DNA from: Spongiimicrobium salis
GTDB lineage: Bacteria > Bacteroidota > Bacteroidia > Flavobacteriales > Flavobacteriaceae
DNA: 64,000 nt
NCBI RefSeq assembly: GCF_043678055.1
Contig: NZ_JBHEQA010000005.1
Location: 257,594 to 321,593 of the forward strand
Direction of reading: 5' to 3'
The notes under the pieces were generated by a model. That model did not search any database, was not told where the DNA came from, and worked only from the letters and a program-made list of their open reading frames with translations. The stretch's first letter is position 1. Each line of letters starts with the position of its first letter. The position numbers were made by a program, and so were the translations under genes. Below are positions 42,649 through 51,547 of the stretch, in pieces.

Positions 42649-43343
42649 TAGTATTGACGAAATTGCTTCTGGCACATCTCATCGGAGATTTTTTAGTACA
42701 GCCCAAACGATGGGTGATTCATAAAGAGGCCAATAAGATATCCTCTAAATTCCTATATGTACATGTGGTATTGCATCTATTGATCACCATGATACTTCTT
42801 TGGGACTTGAGTTATTGGAAAATAGCCCTGGTCATTATGATCTCTCATTATGTTATTGACCTTGGCAAATTGTATGCCAATAGGCTTTTTAAGAACAAAG
42901 GCATTCCTTTTTTTATAGATCAAATACTGCATGTTCTAGTATTGTATGCTTGCGCCTATTACGGTAATTTGGAAACTCATACTAGGGCATTATTTCAGCA
43001 AATAGACTGGGCATTGGTCACGGCCATTGTTTTTGTAACACTTCCTTGCGGAATAATTATGGGGAAGTTGTTAGAGAACTTTTCAAAACAAATAGAGTTT
43101 GATCATAAATCATTGCCCAATGCGGGAAAATATATTGGTATTATAGAACGTCTTTTTGTCCTCACTTTTATTCTTATGGGAAAATGGGAAGGCATAGGCT
43201 TGCTTATAGCAGCAAAATCTGTTTTTCGTTTTAATGACCTTAAGGAAACCAATAGTAGAAAGCTCACGGAATATATTTTAATAGGCACCCTAGTAAGTTT
43301 TGGATTGGCCATATTAACCGGAATGTTATACACCAAAATATGA
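42645..43343 (+). CDS. DUF3307 integral membrane protein
   Basis: 232 residues with about six membrane helices. The N-terminus ILTKLLLAHLIGDFLVQPKRWVIHKE carries the His/Asp pattern of DUF3307 (LxxHxxxDFxxQ), which suggests metal or substrate binding at the membrane face; HYVIDLGK and FFIDQILHVLVL add further conserved polar residues. The function of the family is unknown, but it often lies beside SatD-family genes. Four-base overlaps on both sides show that it is the middle gene of a three-gene operon. Confidence 0.83.
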   Translation: MIVLTKLLLAHLIGDFLVQPKRWVIHKEANKISSKFLYVHVVLHLLITMILLWDLSYWKIALVIMISHYVIDLGKLYANRLFKNKGIPFFIDQILHVLVLYACAYYGNLETHTRALFQQIDWALVTAIVFVTLPCGIIMGKLLENFSKQIEFDHKSLPNAGKYIGIIERLFVLTFILMGKWEGIGLLIAAKSVFRFNDLKETNSRKLTEYILIGTLVSFGLAILTGMLYTKI

Positions 43344-44143
43344 AGTTTGTGAAATTTAATCTAAGAAACAATATCGCCTTTACGGCATTATTATTTGTAG
43401 TCTATTGTCAAGGGCAACAAAAGTCATTTCAATCTTTCGACGGCATTAAAATTGCGTATTCGGATGAAGGTAAGGGCTTTCCTGTCCTACTGGTGCATGG
43501 ATTCATAAATACTGGTGCATCTTGGAACAAGACCATGCTGAAAAAAGAATTGCTGGCAAAGGGATATCGTGTCATTGCCCCGGACTTAAGAGGAAATGGA
43601 GCATCGGATAAACCACAGAAGGAAGATGCCTATAAGCATGATGCCGAACTTAAAGATCTGTTGGCGTTGATAGCTCACCTTGGACTTCAAGAATACGATG
43701 CCGTGGGGTATTCCAGAGGAAGTATTGTCTTAGCAAAATTACTGACACAGGAATCAAGAATCAAAAAAGCGGTATTGGGAGGAATGGGGGTCCACTTTAC
43801 CGATCCAAACTGGGATAGAAGGTTGTTGTTCATGGAAGCTTTTGCAGGAAACATTACCCCAGAGACGGAAGGGGCGGTAACTTATGCCAAATCGATCAAG
43901 GCAGATATACGATCATTGCACTTGCAGCAAAAATATCAACCTGTTACTTCCAAAGAAGCACTTCAAAAAATAAAGACCAAAGTTTTGGTCTTGGCTGGGG
44001 ATGAGGACAAAGATAATGGGGCTCCTTCGGATTTACAGCGGGCAATTCCAAAAAGTGTACTTCAAATCGTGAAAGGAGATCATAATGGCACGTATAAAAC
44101 TGCTGAATTTTCCCAAGCTGTGATTGCATTTTTAAAGGGATGA
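43340..44143 (+). CDS. Alpha/beta hydrolase, exported
   Basis: 267 residues with an N-terminal signal-like segment (about 10-27, NNIAFTALLFVVYCQGQ), which may be a signal peptide or a weak lipobox. The fold is clear: VLLVHGFINTGASWNKTM (oxyanion region), VIAPDLRGNGASDKP, nucleophile elbow GYSRGS with the catalytic Ser, the acid in VLAGDEDKD and the base in VKGDHNGTYK. The substrate is unknown; esters or lactones are typical for the family. It closes the SatD-DUF3307 operon with a four-base overlap. Confidence 0.87.
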   Translation: MKFVKFNLRNNIAFTALLFVVYCQGQQKSFQSFDGIKIAYSDEGKGFPVLLVHGFINTGASWNKTMLKKELLAKGYRVIAPDLRGNGASDKPQKEDAYKHDAELKDLLALIAHLGLQEYDAVGYSRGSIVLAKLLTQESRIKKAVLGGMGVHFTDPNWDRRLLFMEAFAGNITPETEGAVTYAKSIKADIRSLHLQQKYQPVTSKEALQKIKTKVLVLAGDEDKDNGAPSDLQRAIPKSVLQIVKGDHNGTYKTAEFSQAVIAFLKG

Positions 44144-44299
44144 AAATTTTAAAATGTGATATTGATAATTTTGAGGGGCAAAAAAAATCAAATTCGCAGT
44201 GAAATACTGTCAATGCCAAAGCCCAACCACTTTTGTTTGAAAAAAGAGAGTTAAAGGGATTTAATTTTTATTTTTACCACGAACTTTTTGCAATATAAA

Positions 44300-46192
44300 A
44301 TGATAGACGTGGCCAGAAAATATGTGTTCGATTTTGATAGTACACTAACCCGGGTAGAGGCATTGGATGTTCTTGCCGAAATGACCCTGCAAGGAAAATC
44401 GAATAAAGAGGAAATCATCAATGAGATTCAAGAGATAACCAATTTGGGGATTGATGGTGATATTTCTTTTACTGAATCCTTGGAACGACGTATTAAATTA
44501 CTCAGCGCGCACAAAGACGATTTAAAGGGGTTGGTGGAAGAACTTCGACTAAAAATATCGAAATCCATAGCTGCCAATAAAGAGTTTTTTGAGGAGTATT
44601 CGGATGATATTTACGTGATTTCCTGTGGTTTTAAGGAGTTTATCGATCCTATTGTGGAAGAGTATAATATTCCTTCGGAACGCGTCTATGCCAATACGTT
44701 CACCTTTGATGAAGCGGGAAATATCATTGGTTTTGATGAGGCCAATGTCCTAGCTTCGCACAACGGTAAAATTGCCTGTTTAAAGGATCTGAATTTAGAG
44801 GGGGAAGTACAGGTCATTGGAGATGGCTATAGTGATTATGTGATGCGCGAAGCAGGTATAGCGGACAAATTCTTTGCCTATACGGAAAATGTGCATCGGG
44901 AGAAAGCAGCAAATAACGCCGATCATGTGACCCCTAATCTGGATGAATTTTTATTTGTCAACGATTTGCCCAGGAAAATATCGTATCCAAAGAATAGAAT
45001 AAAGATTTTATTGCTCGAAAATGTACATCCCGATGCCTTTGAAAACCTTAGTGAGGATGGATTTTCCGTAGAGTTGATAAAACATAGTCTGTCGGAAGAA
45101 GAATTAATAGAAAAAATCAAAGGCGTACATGTACTGGGAATACGATCAAAAACCCAAGTCACGGAAAAAGTGTTAAAAGCGGCCAATAAGTTATTGGTGG
45201 TCGGTGCTTTTTGTATTGGAACAACGCAGATCGATTTGGATTTTGCAAAACGAAAAGGCGTTGTAGTCTTCAATGCACCTTATAGTAATACACGTTCTGT
45301 AGTGGAATTGGCCATAGGTCAGATTATCATGTTAATGCGTAGTGTTTTTCCGCGTAGTACGGAAATTCATAATGGACAATGGAATAAGACCGCGGTAGGT
45401 TCCAGGGAAGTGCGAGGGAAGAATTTAGGTATTGTAGGATACGGGAACATAGGAAAACAACTGTCGGTCTTGGCAGAAGCTATAGGTATGCGCGTATACT
45501 ATTATGATGTAAATGACAAATTGGCCCTTGGAAATGCCATTAAATGTAGTACGCTTGAAGATTTGCTGAGTGTTTCCGATGTGGTTACCCTGCACATAGA
45601 TGATAATAAAGCCAACAAGAATTTTATTGGGGAGCGTGAAATTGCACAGATGAAGCAAGGAGCCATGCTCATTAATCTATCCCGCGGTTTTGTGGTAGAT
45701 ATCCCTGCCTTGGTACATGCGCTAAAAGAGGGTAAGATTACCGGAGCAGCTATAGATGTTTATCCAGAAGAACCCCGGAGCAATGGCGATTTCATAACGC
45801 AATTACAAGGATTGCCCAATGTTATTTTAACGCCTCACGTTGGTGGTAGTACTGAAGAGGCCCAGCGTAATATTGCTGATTTTGTTCCCAATAAAATCAT
45901 GGATTATATTAATTCCGGGAATACAGTAGATGCGGTAAACTTTCCCAATATTCGCTTGCCAAAACAAAGCAATGCCCATCGTTTTTTACATATTCATAAA
46001 AACGTACCAGGGATCATGGCTAAAATAAGTGAAGTATTGGCTGCCTATAATATGAATATTTCGGGCCAATATTTATCCACGGATAATGAAGTGGGCTATG
46101 TCATTGTAGATTTAGACAAAAAATATAATAAAGAGGTGATTAAGGCCTTGAAGAAAATAGAAAACACCATTAAATTTAGAGTACTGTATTAA
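44300..46192 (+). CDS. serA: Phosphoserine phosphatase-phosphoglycerate dehydrogenase fusion
   Basis: 630 residues from ATG 44300 (an in-frame TTG at 44288 is less likely). Residues 1-220 form a HAD phosphatase of SerB type: nucleophile motif DFDSTLT (Asp11, Asp13), ISCGFKEF and VIGDGYSDYVM. Residues about 232-530 are D-3-phosphoglycerate dehydrogenase: GKNLGIVGYGNIGKQL (NAD), INLSRGFVVDIPAL, YPEEP and ILTPHVGGSTEEAQ with the catalytic His. An ACT domain (about 560-630, HKNVPGIMAKISEVLAAYNMNISGQYL) probably senses serine. One chain thus carries the first and last steps of serine synthesis; SerC is not in the window. Confidence 0.94.
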   Translation: MIDVARKYVFDFDSTLTRVEALDVLAEMTLQGKSNKEEIINEIQEITNLGIDGDISFTESLERRIKLLSAHKDDLKGLVEELRLKISKSIAANKEFFEEYSDDIYVISCGFKEFIDPIVEEYNIPSERVYANTFTFDEAGNIIGFDEANVLASHNGKIACLKDLNLEGEVQVIGDGYSDYVMREAGIADKFFAYTENVHREKAANNADHVTPNLDEFLFVNDLPRKISYPKNRIKILLLENVHPDAFENLSEDGFSVELIKHSLSEEELIEKIKGVHVLGIRSKTQVTEKVLKAANKLLVVGAFCIGTTQIDLDFAKRKGVVVFNAPYSNTRSVVELAIGQIIMLMRSVFPRSTEIHNGQWNKTAVGSREVRGKNLGIVGYGNIGKQLSVLAEAIGMRVYYYDVNDKLALGNAIKCSTLEDLLSVSDVVTLHIDDNKANKNFIGEREIAQMKQGAMLINLSRGFVVDIPALVHALKEGKITGAAIDVYPEEPRSNGDFITQLQGLPNVILTPHVGGSTEEAQRNIADFVPNKIMDYINSGNTVDAVNFPNIRLPKQSNAHRFLHIHKNVPGIMAKISEVLAAYNMNISGQYLSTDNEVGYVIVDLDKKYNKEVIKALKKIENTIKFRVLY

Positions 46193-46246
46193 ATGGTACA
46201 GACATCGGTAAACATGCCTCTCTATCTTAGGATGAAGAGGCTTTTT

Positions 46247-46720
46247 TTATTGGTGATGATAGGGTTCGTTCTTAAGAATGGTACATGCCCTGTATAGCTG
46301 CTCTACAATAAACAGCCGGATCATTTGGTGGGAGAAGGTCATTTGGGATAAGCTTACTTTTCCTTGGGCCTTATTGTAAATGGCATTGCTAAAACCGTAG
46401 GGACCTCCAATAACCAGTACCAATCGTTTGATTCCTGCATTCATTTTCTTTTGTAAAAATTGGGAAAATGCCATGGAAGTATATTGCTTGCCTTTTTCAT
46501 CCAAAAGGAAAAGTACATCCGTAGCGCCTATTTTTTTTAAAATAAGGTCTCCTTCTTTTTCCTTTTGTTGGGATTCGGACAGGTGTTTCGCATTTTTGAT
46601 ATCGGGAATAATTTCCAGTTCAAATTTTACATAATGCCGTAAACGTTTTTCGTATTCCGAAATCAATTGTTGTAAGGTAGCACTATCTGTTTTCCCAATG
46701 GCAAGTAACTTTATCGTCAT
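46247..46720 (-). CDS. rlmH: 23S rRNA (pseudouridine-1915-N3) methyltransferase
   Basis: SPOUT methyltransferase acting on helix 69 of 23S rRNA in assembled ribosomes. The 157-residue length is standard. It starts MTIKLLAIGKTD; the knot motifs are VLFLLDEKGKQYTSMAFS, LVLVIGGPYGFSNAIYNKAQGKVSLSQMTFSHQMIRLFIVEQLYRA and the final YHHQ. The C-terminal YHH tail required for the reaction in E. coli RlmH is intact. It converges with serA. Confidence 0.96.
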   Translation of the reverse strand: MTIKLLAIGKTDSATLQQLISEYEKRLRHYVKFELEIIPDIKNAKHLSESQQKEKEGDLILKKIGATDVLFLLDEKGKQYTSMAFSQFLQKKMNAGIKRLVLVIGGPYGFSNAIYNKAQGKVSLSQMTFSHQMIRLFIVEQLYRACTILKNEPYHHQ

Positions 46721-46814
46721 GTTTCAAAGGTATAATTTTTCATATTTTGATGGCTAAAATAGAGAACTATCCACAAAACATTTTAGTATTTTAGCGGATA
46801 CCAAAGCATAACTT

Positions 46815-47672
46815 ATGATTTCTGAAGAAAAATTTAATGCAGAGATAAGCATACTGATACAAAATGCCATTCGAGAAGATGTAGGGGATGGTGACCATAG
46901 TTCATTGGCATGCATCCCAAATACTGCTGAAGGGAAGGCCAAACTTTTGGTAAAAGATAAAGGGGTTATTGCAGGGGTAGCTTTTGCAAAAGCAGTTTTT
47001 ACCTACGTAGACCCAGCTTTGGAAATGGAAATTCTGATAGAAGATGGTGCGGAAGTGTCGCATGGAGATATTGTGTTTTATGTGAGCGGGAATTCGCAGA
47101 GTATTCTAAAAGCCGAGCGTTTGGTATTAAATGCGATGCAACGAATGAGCGCAATTGCAACAAAAACGGCGTTTTTTGTAAAGTTATTGGAAGGTACGGG
47201 CACTAAAATATTGGATACCCGTAAGACAACACCCGGTTTCCGAGCCCCTGAAAAATGGGCGGTCAAAATAGGGGGAGGGGAAAATCACAGATTTGCCCTC
47301 TATGATATGATCATGTTGAAGGACAATCATATCGATTTTGCCGGGGGAATCACCCAAGCTATTAGCAAGACCAATGCCTATCTCAAGGATACCGATCGAG
47401 CCCTTAAAATCATAGTTGAGGCTAGAAATTTGGAAGAAGTGGCTGAAATCCTAAAGATGGAAGGCGTATACAGGATTCTCTTGGATAACTTTAATTATGA
47501 AGATACCAGAAGGGCTGTAGAAATGATTGGGGATCGGTGTTTCACGGAATCTTCAGGTGGAATTAATGAAGAAACCATTCGGAAATATGCAGAATGTGGC
47601 GTTAACTACATTTCATCCGGCGCGCTCACGCATTCGGTTTATAATATGGATCTAAGCCTTAAAGCTGTTTAG
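46815..47672 (+). CDS. nadC: Nicotinate-nucleotide diphosphorylase (carboxylating)
   Basis: Quinolinate phosphoribosyltransferase: quinolinate plus PRPP gives nicotinate mononucleotide, the entry to NAD. 285 residues. Motifs: AIREDVGDGDHSSLACIP, LNAMQRMSAIATKTAFFV, ILDTRKTTPGFRAPEKWAVKIGGGENHRFALYDMIMLKDNHI (quinolinate and PRPP site) and ESSGGINEETIRKYAECGVNYISSGALTHS. The next gene begins one base after its stop, so these genes form one transcript. Nicotinate mononucleotide is also the CobT co-substrate. Confidence 0.96.
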   Translation: MISEEKFNAEISILIQNAIREDVGDGDHSSLACIPNTAEGKAKLLVKDKGVIAGVAFAKAVFTYVDPALEMEILIEDGAEVSHGDIVFYVSGNSQSILKAERLVLNAMQRMSAIATKTAFFVKLLEGTGTKILDTRKTTPGFRAPEKWAVKIGGGENHRFALYDMIMLKDNHIDFAGGITQAISKTNAYLKDTDRALKIIVEARNLEEVAEILKMEGVYRILLDNFNYEDTRRAVEMIGDRCFTESSGGINEETIRKYAECGVNYISSGALTHSVYNMDLSLKAV

Positions 47673-48641
47673 ATGTCCGAAGAGATTGAAAGAAAGTTAA
47701 GTAAGATTCCAATTGTCAATTGGTTGATACGTTTGCTTAAAAAAATAAAACTTCCAGGATTTGAAGGACTTTCCATTTATGATTTATTGGAGATGTACAT
47801 TTTGGGAATTGTGCAGGGGGCTTTGTCCACAAGGGCCAGTGCCATTGCGTTCAGCCTTTTTATGGCGCTTTTTCCCTTGTTGATCTTTTTGGTGACCTTG
47901 CTTCCTTTTATTATTCCCTATGTAAGTGTTGGCGGAGATAATTTTGATCGAGAGTTTTTGGAGTTTTTAGAATCTTTCTTGCCCAATGCTACCGCGGATT
48001 ATTTTGAGGAAATATACCAACAAATCAAAAACCAAAAAAGGGGCGGACTCCTTTCTTCTGCTTTTATTATTTCTATTTTCTTAATGGCAAATGGAGTGAA
48101 TGCCATTTTTGGTGGATTTGAAAACTCCTATCATGTGAGCCTCACACGCAATTTTGTTCGCCAATATGCCTACGCTTTAATGATTGGATTGATGCTTTCC
48201 ATTCTTCTAATTATAGGAGCGGTTTCATTTGTGTATTTTGAATTTTATATCGTGGAATACGTGAGCGAGCTATCTAATAAGACCTATGGCACGGATATAG
48301 AAAAAGGCGATGTCGTTGGGGTTCAGATAGGTAAGATCCTTTTCTTTGCCCTCCTGTCCTATTTTACTACCGCAATTCTTTACTACTACGGAACAACGGA
48401 AGGCAAACATGCAAAATTCTTTTCGGCCGGAGCATTAATGACCACCTTATTGTTTATTTTAACGTCGTATCTGTTCGGTGTGTATGTAGAAAAATTTGCA
48501 CGTTATAACGAATTATATGGAGCCTTGGGAGGATTATTGATTTTAATGGTATTTATTTGGTTAAATTCCAATATCTTGCTACTTGGGTTTGAACTGAACG
48601 CCTCGTTGAACTCACTCAGAAAAAAATATAAAGATCAATGA
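47673..48641 (+). CDS. YihY/BrkB-family inner-membrane protein
   Basis: 322 residues with about six membrane helices. The family pattern is visible: LSTRASAIAFSLFMALFPLLIFLVTLLPFI, the glycine-rich ANGVNAIFGGFENSY, a long hydrophobic stretch near 165-195 and ARYNELYGALGGLLILMVFIWLNSNILLLGFELN. The old annotation ribonuclease BN for this family is wrong; transport of lipid or small molecules has been proposed but not shown. It directly follows nadC and overlaps the next gene by four bases. Confidence 0.9.
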   Translation: MSEEIERKLSKIPIVNWLIRLLKKIKLPGFEGLSIYDLLEMYILGIVQGALSTRASAIAFSLFMALFPLLIFLVTLLPFIIPYVSVGGDNFDREFLEFLESFLPNATADYFEEIYQQIKNQKRGGLLSSAFIISIFLMANGVNAIFGGFENSYHVSLTRNFVRQYAYALMIGLMLSILLIIGAVSFVYFEFYIVEYVSELSNKTYGTDIEKGDVVGVQIGKILFFALLSYFTTAILYYYGTTEGKHAKFFSAGALMTTLLFILTSYLFGVYVEKFARYNELYGALGGLLILMVFIWLNSNILLLGFELNASLNSLRKKYKDQ

Positions 48642-49078
48642 TCAAAAAAAAACACCTACTTCCATTTTTCCTCTTGTTTTTTACCATTACCCATTGTTTT
48701 TCCCAAAGTATCTTTGGGAAATGGAAAACCATAGATGACCGCACGGGAAAACCCAAAGCAATTATAGAAGTATACCAAAAAGGAGGATTGATGTATGGCA
48801 AAGTAATCCAGATATTGGAAAAGGGAAAAGAAAATGCCAAATGCGTAAAATGCAAGGGGGCACGTAAGAACAAACCTGTTTTGGGAATGGAAATTATTTC
48901 TGGTCTTAAGCGAAACAAGTATGGAGAGTATAAAGGAAAAACCTTATTTGACCCGGAACAAGCCATGACATTTCGTTGTAAGATATGGTTGAACCCTAAG
49001 GATTCCAATGAATTGAAGGTGAGAGGGTATCTTGCCTTTATCTATAGAACCCAAACCTGGATTAGAGTTACTGAATAA
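48638..49078 (+). CDS. DUF2147 secreted protein
   Basis: 146 residues. A signal peptide (about 1-20, ending THCFSQS) is followed by the DUF2147 beta-barrel-like domain: IFGKWKTIDDRTGKPKAIIEVYQKGGLMYGKVIQIL, PVLGMEIISGLK, GKTLFDPEQAMTFRCKIWL and LKVRGYLAFIYRTQTWIRV. A CVKCKG pair of cysteines occurs in the middle. The family is of unknown function. It overlaps the YihY gene by four bases and precedes priA by 14, within the nadC-priA series. Confidence 0.88.
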   Translation: MIKKKHLLPFFLLFFTITHCFSQSIFGKWKTIDDRTGKPKAIIEVYQKGGLMYGKVIQILEKGKENAKCVKCKGARKNKPVLGMEIISGLKRNKYGEYKGKTLFDPEQAMTFRCKIWLNPKDSNELKVRGYLAFIYRTQTWIRVTE

Positions 49079-49092
49079 GAAATTCAGCTTTC

Positions 49093-51546
49093 ATGCAGTA
49101 CTTTATTGATGTAATATTGCCCATTCCACTGGAAAATCATTTTACCTATCGTGTCAGTGATACCGAAGGAAAGTTTTTGCTAGCCGGAATGCGTGTTGCA
49201 GTGCCTTTTGGAAAATCCAAAATTTATACCGCCTTAGTGCTTAAAGTGCATCATAATGCTCCCCAGATCTATGAGGCAAAGGAAATTGATCAGATTTTGG
49301 ATGATCACCCCATAGTGAATTCTTTTCAGCTGCAGCACTGGTCATGGATGGCCTCCTATTACCTCTGTACAGCAGGTGAAGTCTTTAGGACAGCGGTACC
49401 CGGAGCTTTTTTATTGGAAAGTGAAACGCTCATACTTAGGAAGCCGGGTGTAACTGTAGATGAACAGGCATTAAAAGATGATGAGTTTTTGGTCTTTGAA
49501 GCCCTATTGCATCAAGCAGTTTTGCGTGTTCATGAAATAAGTGCCATAGTTGATCGAAAGAATGTTCTTCCCATATTAAACCGTTTGCTGGCCAAAGATA
49601 TTATTGTCCTCAAAGAAGAGGTGTATGAGCAATACAAACCAAAGATGGTCCGCTATGTCCGCTTGGCGGAAGCCTATCGTTCCGAAGAAAAATTAGAACA
49701 GTTACTTTATAGTTTGACCCGGGCGCCTAAACAAAGCCAGGTGGTACTTTTATTGTTTCAGCTGCAAGCCAGTGAGAAAAAGCCGATCCAGATCTCTGCA
49801 TTGGAAAGAGAAAGTGGAGGTTCTAGAAGTAGTATTAAAGCCCTAATGGATAAAGGTGTTTTGGAGGAATATTCCATCAGAAAAGATAGAGTGAATTACG
49901 ATGGGGGGAAAGGCGAAGGATTAAAATCCCTAAATGCGTATCAGCTGGAAGCATTCGAGACTATCACTTCAAATTTTAAATTAGGGAAGACTACCTTATT
50001 GCATGGTGTTACCTCTTCGGGGAAAACCGAGGTATATGTAAAACTTATAGATGCTTGCATTCAATCTGGGAAACAGGCCTTGTATCTCCTTCCTGAAATT
50101 GCCCTTACGACACAATTGATTTCCAGATTGCAATTGTACTTTGGCGAAAAGATTGCAGTATACCATTCCAAATATAATGTTCAGGAAAGGGTAGAAGTGT
50201 GGAATAATGTACTACTTAAAAAGGAAAAAGCGCAGATAGTCATTGGAGCCCGATCCTCGTTGTTTCTTCCTTTTTCCAATTTAGGATTGATCATTGTAGA
50301 CGAAGAACACGAAAGTTCGTTTAAACAATATGACCCGGCACCGAGATATCATGCCCGTGACAGTGCCATTGTATTGGCGCATATTCACAAAGCCAATATT
50401 CTATTGGGGTCCGCAACGCCTAGTATAGAGAGTTTTTATAATGTAAAAACGGAAAAATACGGGTATGCCAGTATTGAAAAACGCTATGGAAATGTACTGA
50501 TGCCAGACATGGAGTTGGTGGATATCAAGGAGCAACATCGAAAAAAGAGGATGAAAGGACATTTTTCGGAACGTTTGCTCGAAGAGATTACCGAGACTTT
50601 GGATTTGGGGGAACAGGTAATTCTATTTCAAAATAGGAGGGGGTTTGCGCCCATCATGGAATGTGTTACCTGCGGACATTCCCCCCAATGCCCCAACTGT
50701 GATGTAAGCTTGACATTTCATCAACGCAGAAAGCAATTGCGTTGTCATTATTGTGGATATCATATGGCCTTACAACAGAGTTGCCAAGCTTGTGGTAGTG
50801 GGTTATTGGATACCAAAGGTTTTGGTACGGAACAAGTAGAAGAGGAATTGAAAGGTCTTTTTCCAAAGCATAAGATTGGGCGTATGGATTTAGATACTAC
50901 CCGGGGGAAACATGGCTATGAAAAAATAATTACCGCTTTTGAACAACAGGAAATCGATATTTTGGTGGGTACGCAAATGCTCACTAAGGGCTTGGATTTT
51001 AGAAATGTGCGATTGGTAGGTATTATGAATGCCGATGCCTTGCTCAATTTTCCTGATTTTAGGGCGCATGAAAGAAGCTTTCAGCTATTGACGCAAGTGG
51101 CCGGTAGGGCAGGGCGAACACAAAAAAGAGGCAAGGTGATCATTCAAAGTTATAATCCTTTTCATCAAATTTTAAAGCAGGTAACTACGGGGTCCTATGC
51201 GGAAATGTTTCAAGAACAATTGTATGAGAGAAGGCAATACCAATACCCTCCGGTAAATAGAATTATTAAGATTACCTTAAAGCATAAAGATTACAATAAA
51301 CTGAATGAGGCATCGGATTGGTTTGCTAAATCCTTGCGAAATGTTTTAGGGAAAAATGTTCTGGGGCCAGAATACCCTCCTGTGGCTAGGATTCGCAATC
51401 AGTACCTTAAAAATATTATCATTAAGATTTCTAGGGAAAGTTCTTTGCCCAAAACAAAAAATAGCATTAAAAGAATAGAAAAATCCTTTAATGCTATTTC
51501 ATTTTATCGCGGCGTCCGAGTCATCTACAATGTAGATCACATATAG
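49093..51546 (+). CDS. priA: Primosomal protein N', replication restart helicase
   Basis: 3'-to-5' DNA helicase that reloads replication at stalled forks. 817 residues: a DNA-binding domain (1-200, DVILPIPLENHFTYRV), Walker A GVTSSGKTE (about 307), DEEHESSFKQYDPAPRYHARD, GSATPSIES, and eight zinc-coordinating cysteines in CVTCGHSPQCPNCD and CHYCGYHMALQQSCQACG (about 522-575). The helicase C-domain follows with GTQMLTKGLDFRNV and QVAGRAGRTQKRG. The 3' end contains a hairpin that is the probable terminator of the converging LytTR gene. Confidence 0.97.
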   Translation: MQYFIDVILPIPLENHFTYRVSDTEGKFLLAGMRVAVPFGKSKIYTALVLKVHHNAPQIYEAKEIDQILDDHPIVNSFQLQHWSWMASYYLCTAGEVFRTAVPGAFLLESETLILRKPGVTVDEQALKDDEFLVFEALLHQAVLRVHEISAIVDRKNVLPILNRLLAKDIIVLKEEVYEQYKPKMVRYVRLAEAYRSEEKLEQLLYSLTRAPKQSQVVLLLFQLQASEKKPIQISALERESGGSRSSIKALMDKGVLEEYSIRKDRVNYDGGKGEGLKSLNAYQLEAFETITSNFKLGKTTLLHGVTSSGKTEVYVKLIDACIQSGKQALYLLPEIALTTQLISRLQLYFGEKIAVYHSKYNVQERVEVWNNVLLKKEKAQIVIGARSSLFLPFSNLGLIIVDEEHESSFKQYDPAPRYHARDSAIVLAHIHKANILLGSATPSIESFYNVKTEKYGYASIEKRYGNVLMPDMELVDIKEQHRKKRMKGHFSERLLEEITETLDLGEQVILFQNRRGFAPIMECVTCGHSPQCPNCDVSLTFHQRRKQLRCHYCGYHMALQQSCQACGSGLLDTKGFGTEQVEEELKGLFPKHKIGRMDLDTTRGKHGYEKIITAFEQQEIDILVGTQMLTKGLDFRNVRLVGIMNADALLNFPDFRAHERSFQLLTQVAGRAGRTQKRGKVIIQSYNPFHQILKQVTTGSYAEMFQEQLYERRQYQYPPVNRIIKITLKHKDYNKLNEASDWFAKSLRNVLGKNVLGPEYPPVARIRNQYLKNIIIKISRESSLPKTKNSIKRIEKSFNAISFYRGVRVIYNVDHI
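51455..51499 (-). terminator. Probable terminator of the LytTR gene, inside the priA coding region
   Basis: AAATAGCATTAAA (51459-51471) pairs exactly over 13 bp with TTTAATGCTATTT (51487-51499). On the reverse strand the right-hand arm is followed by TTTTGTTTTG, the layout of an intrinsic terminator. Transcripts of the LytTR gene would therefore run about 90 bases into priA as antisense. Confidence 0.72.
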
Positions 51547-51547
51547 C

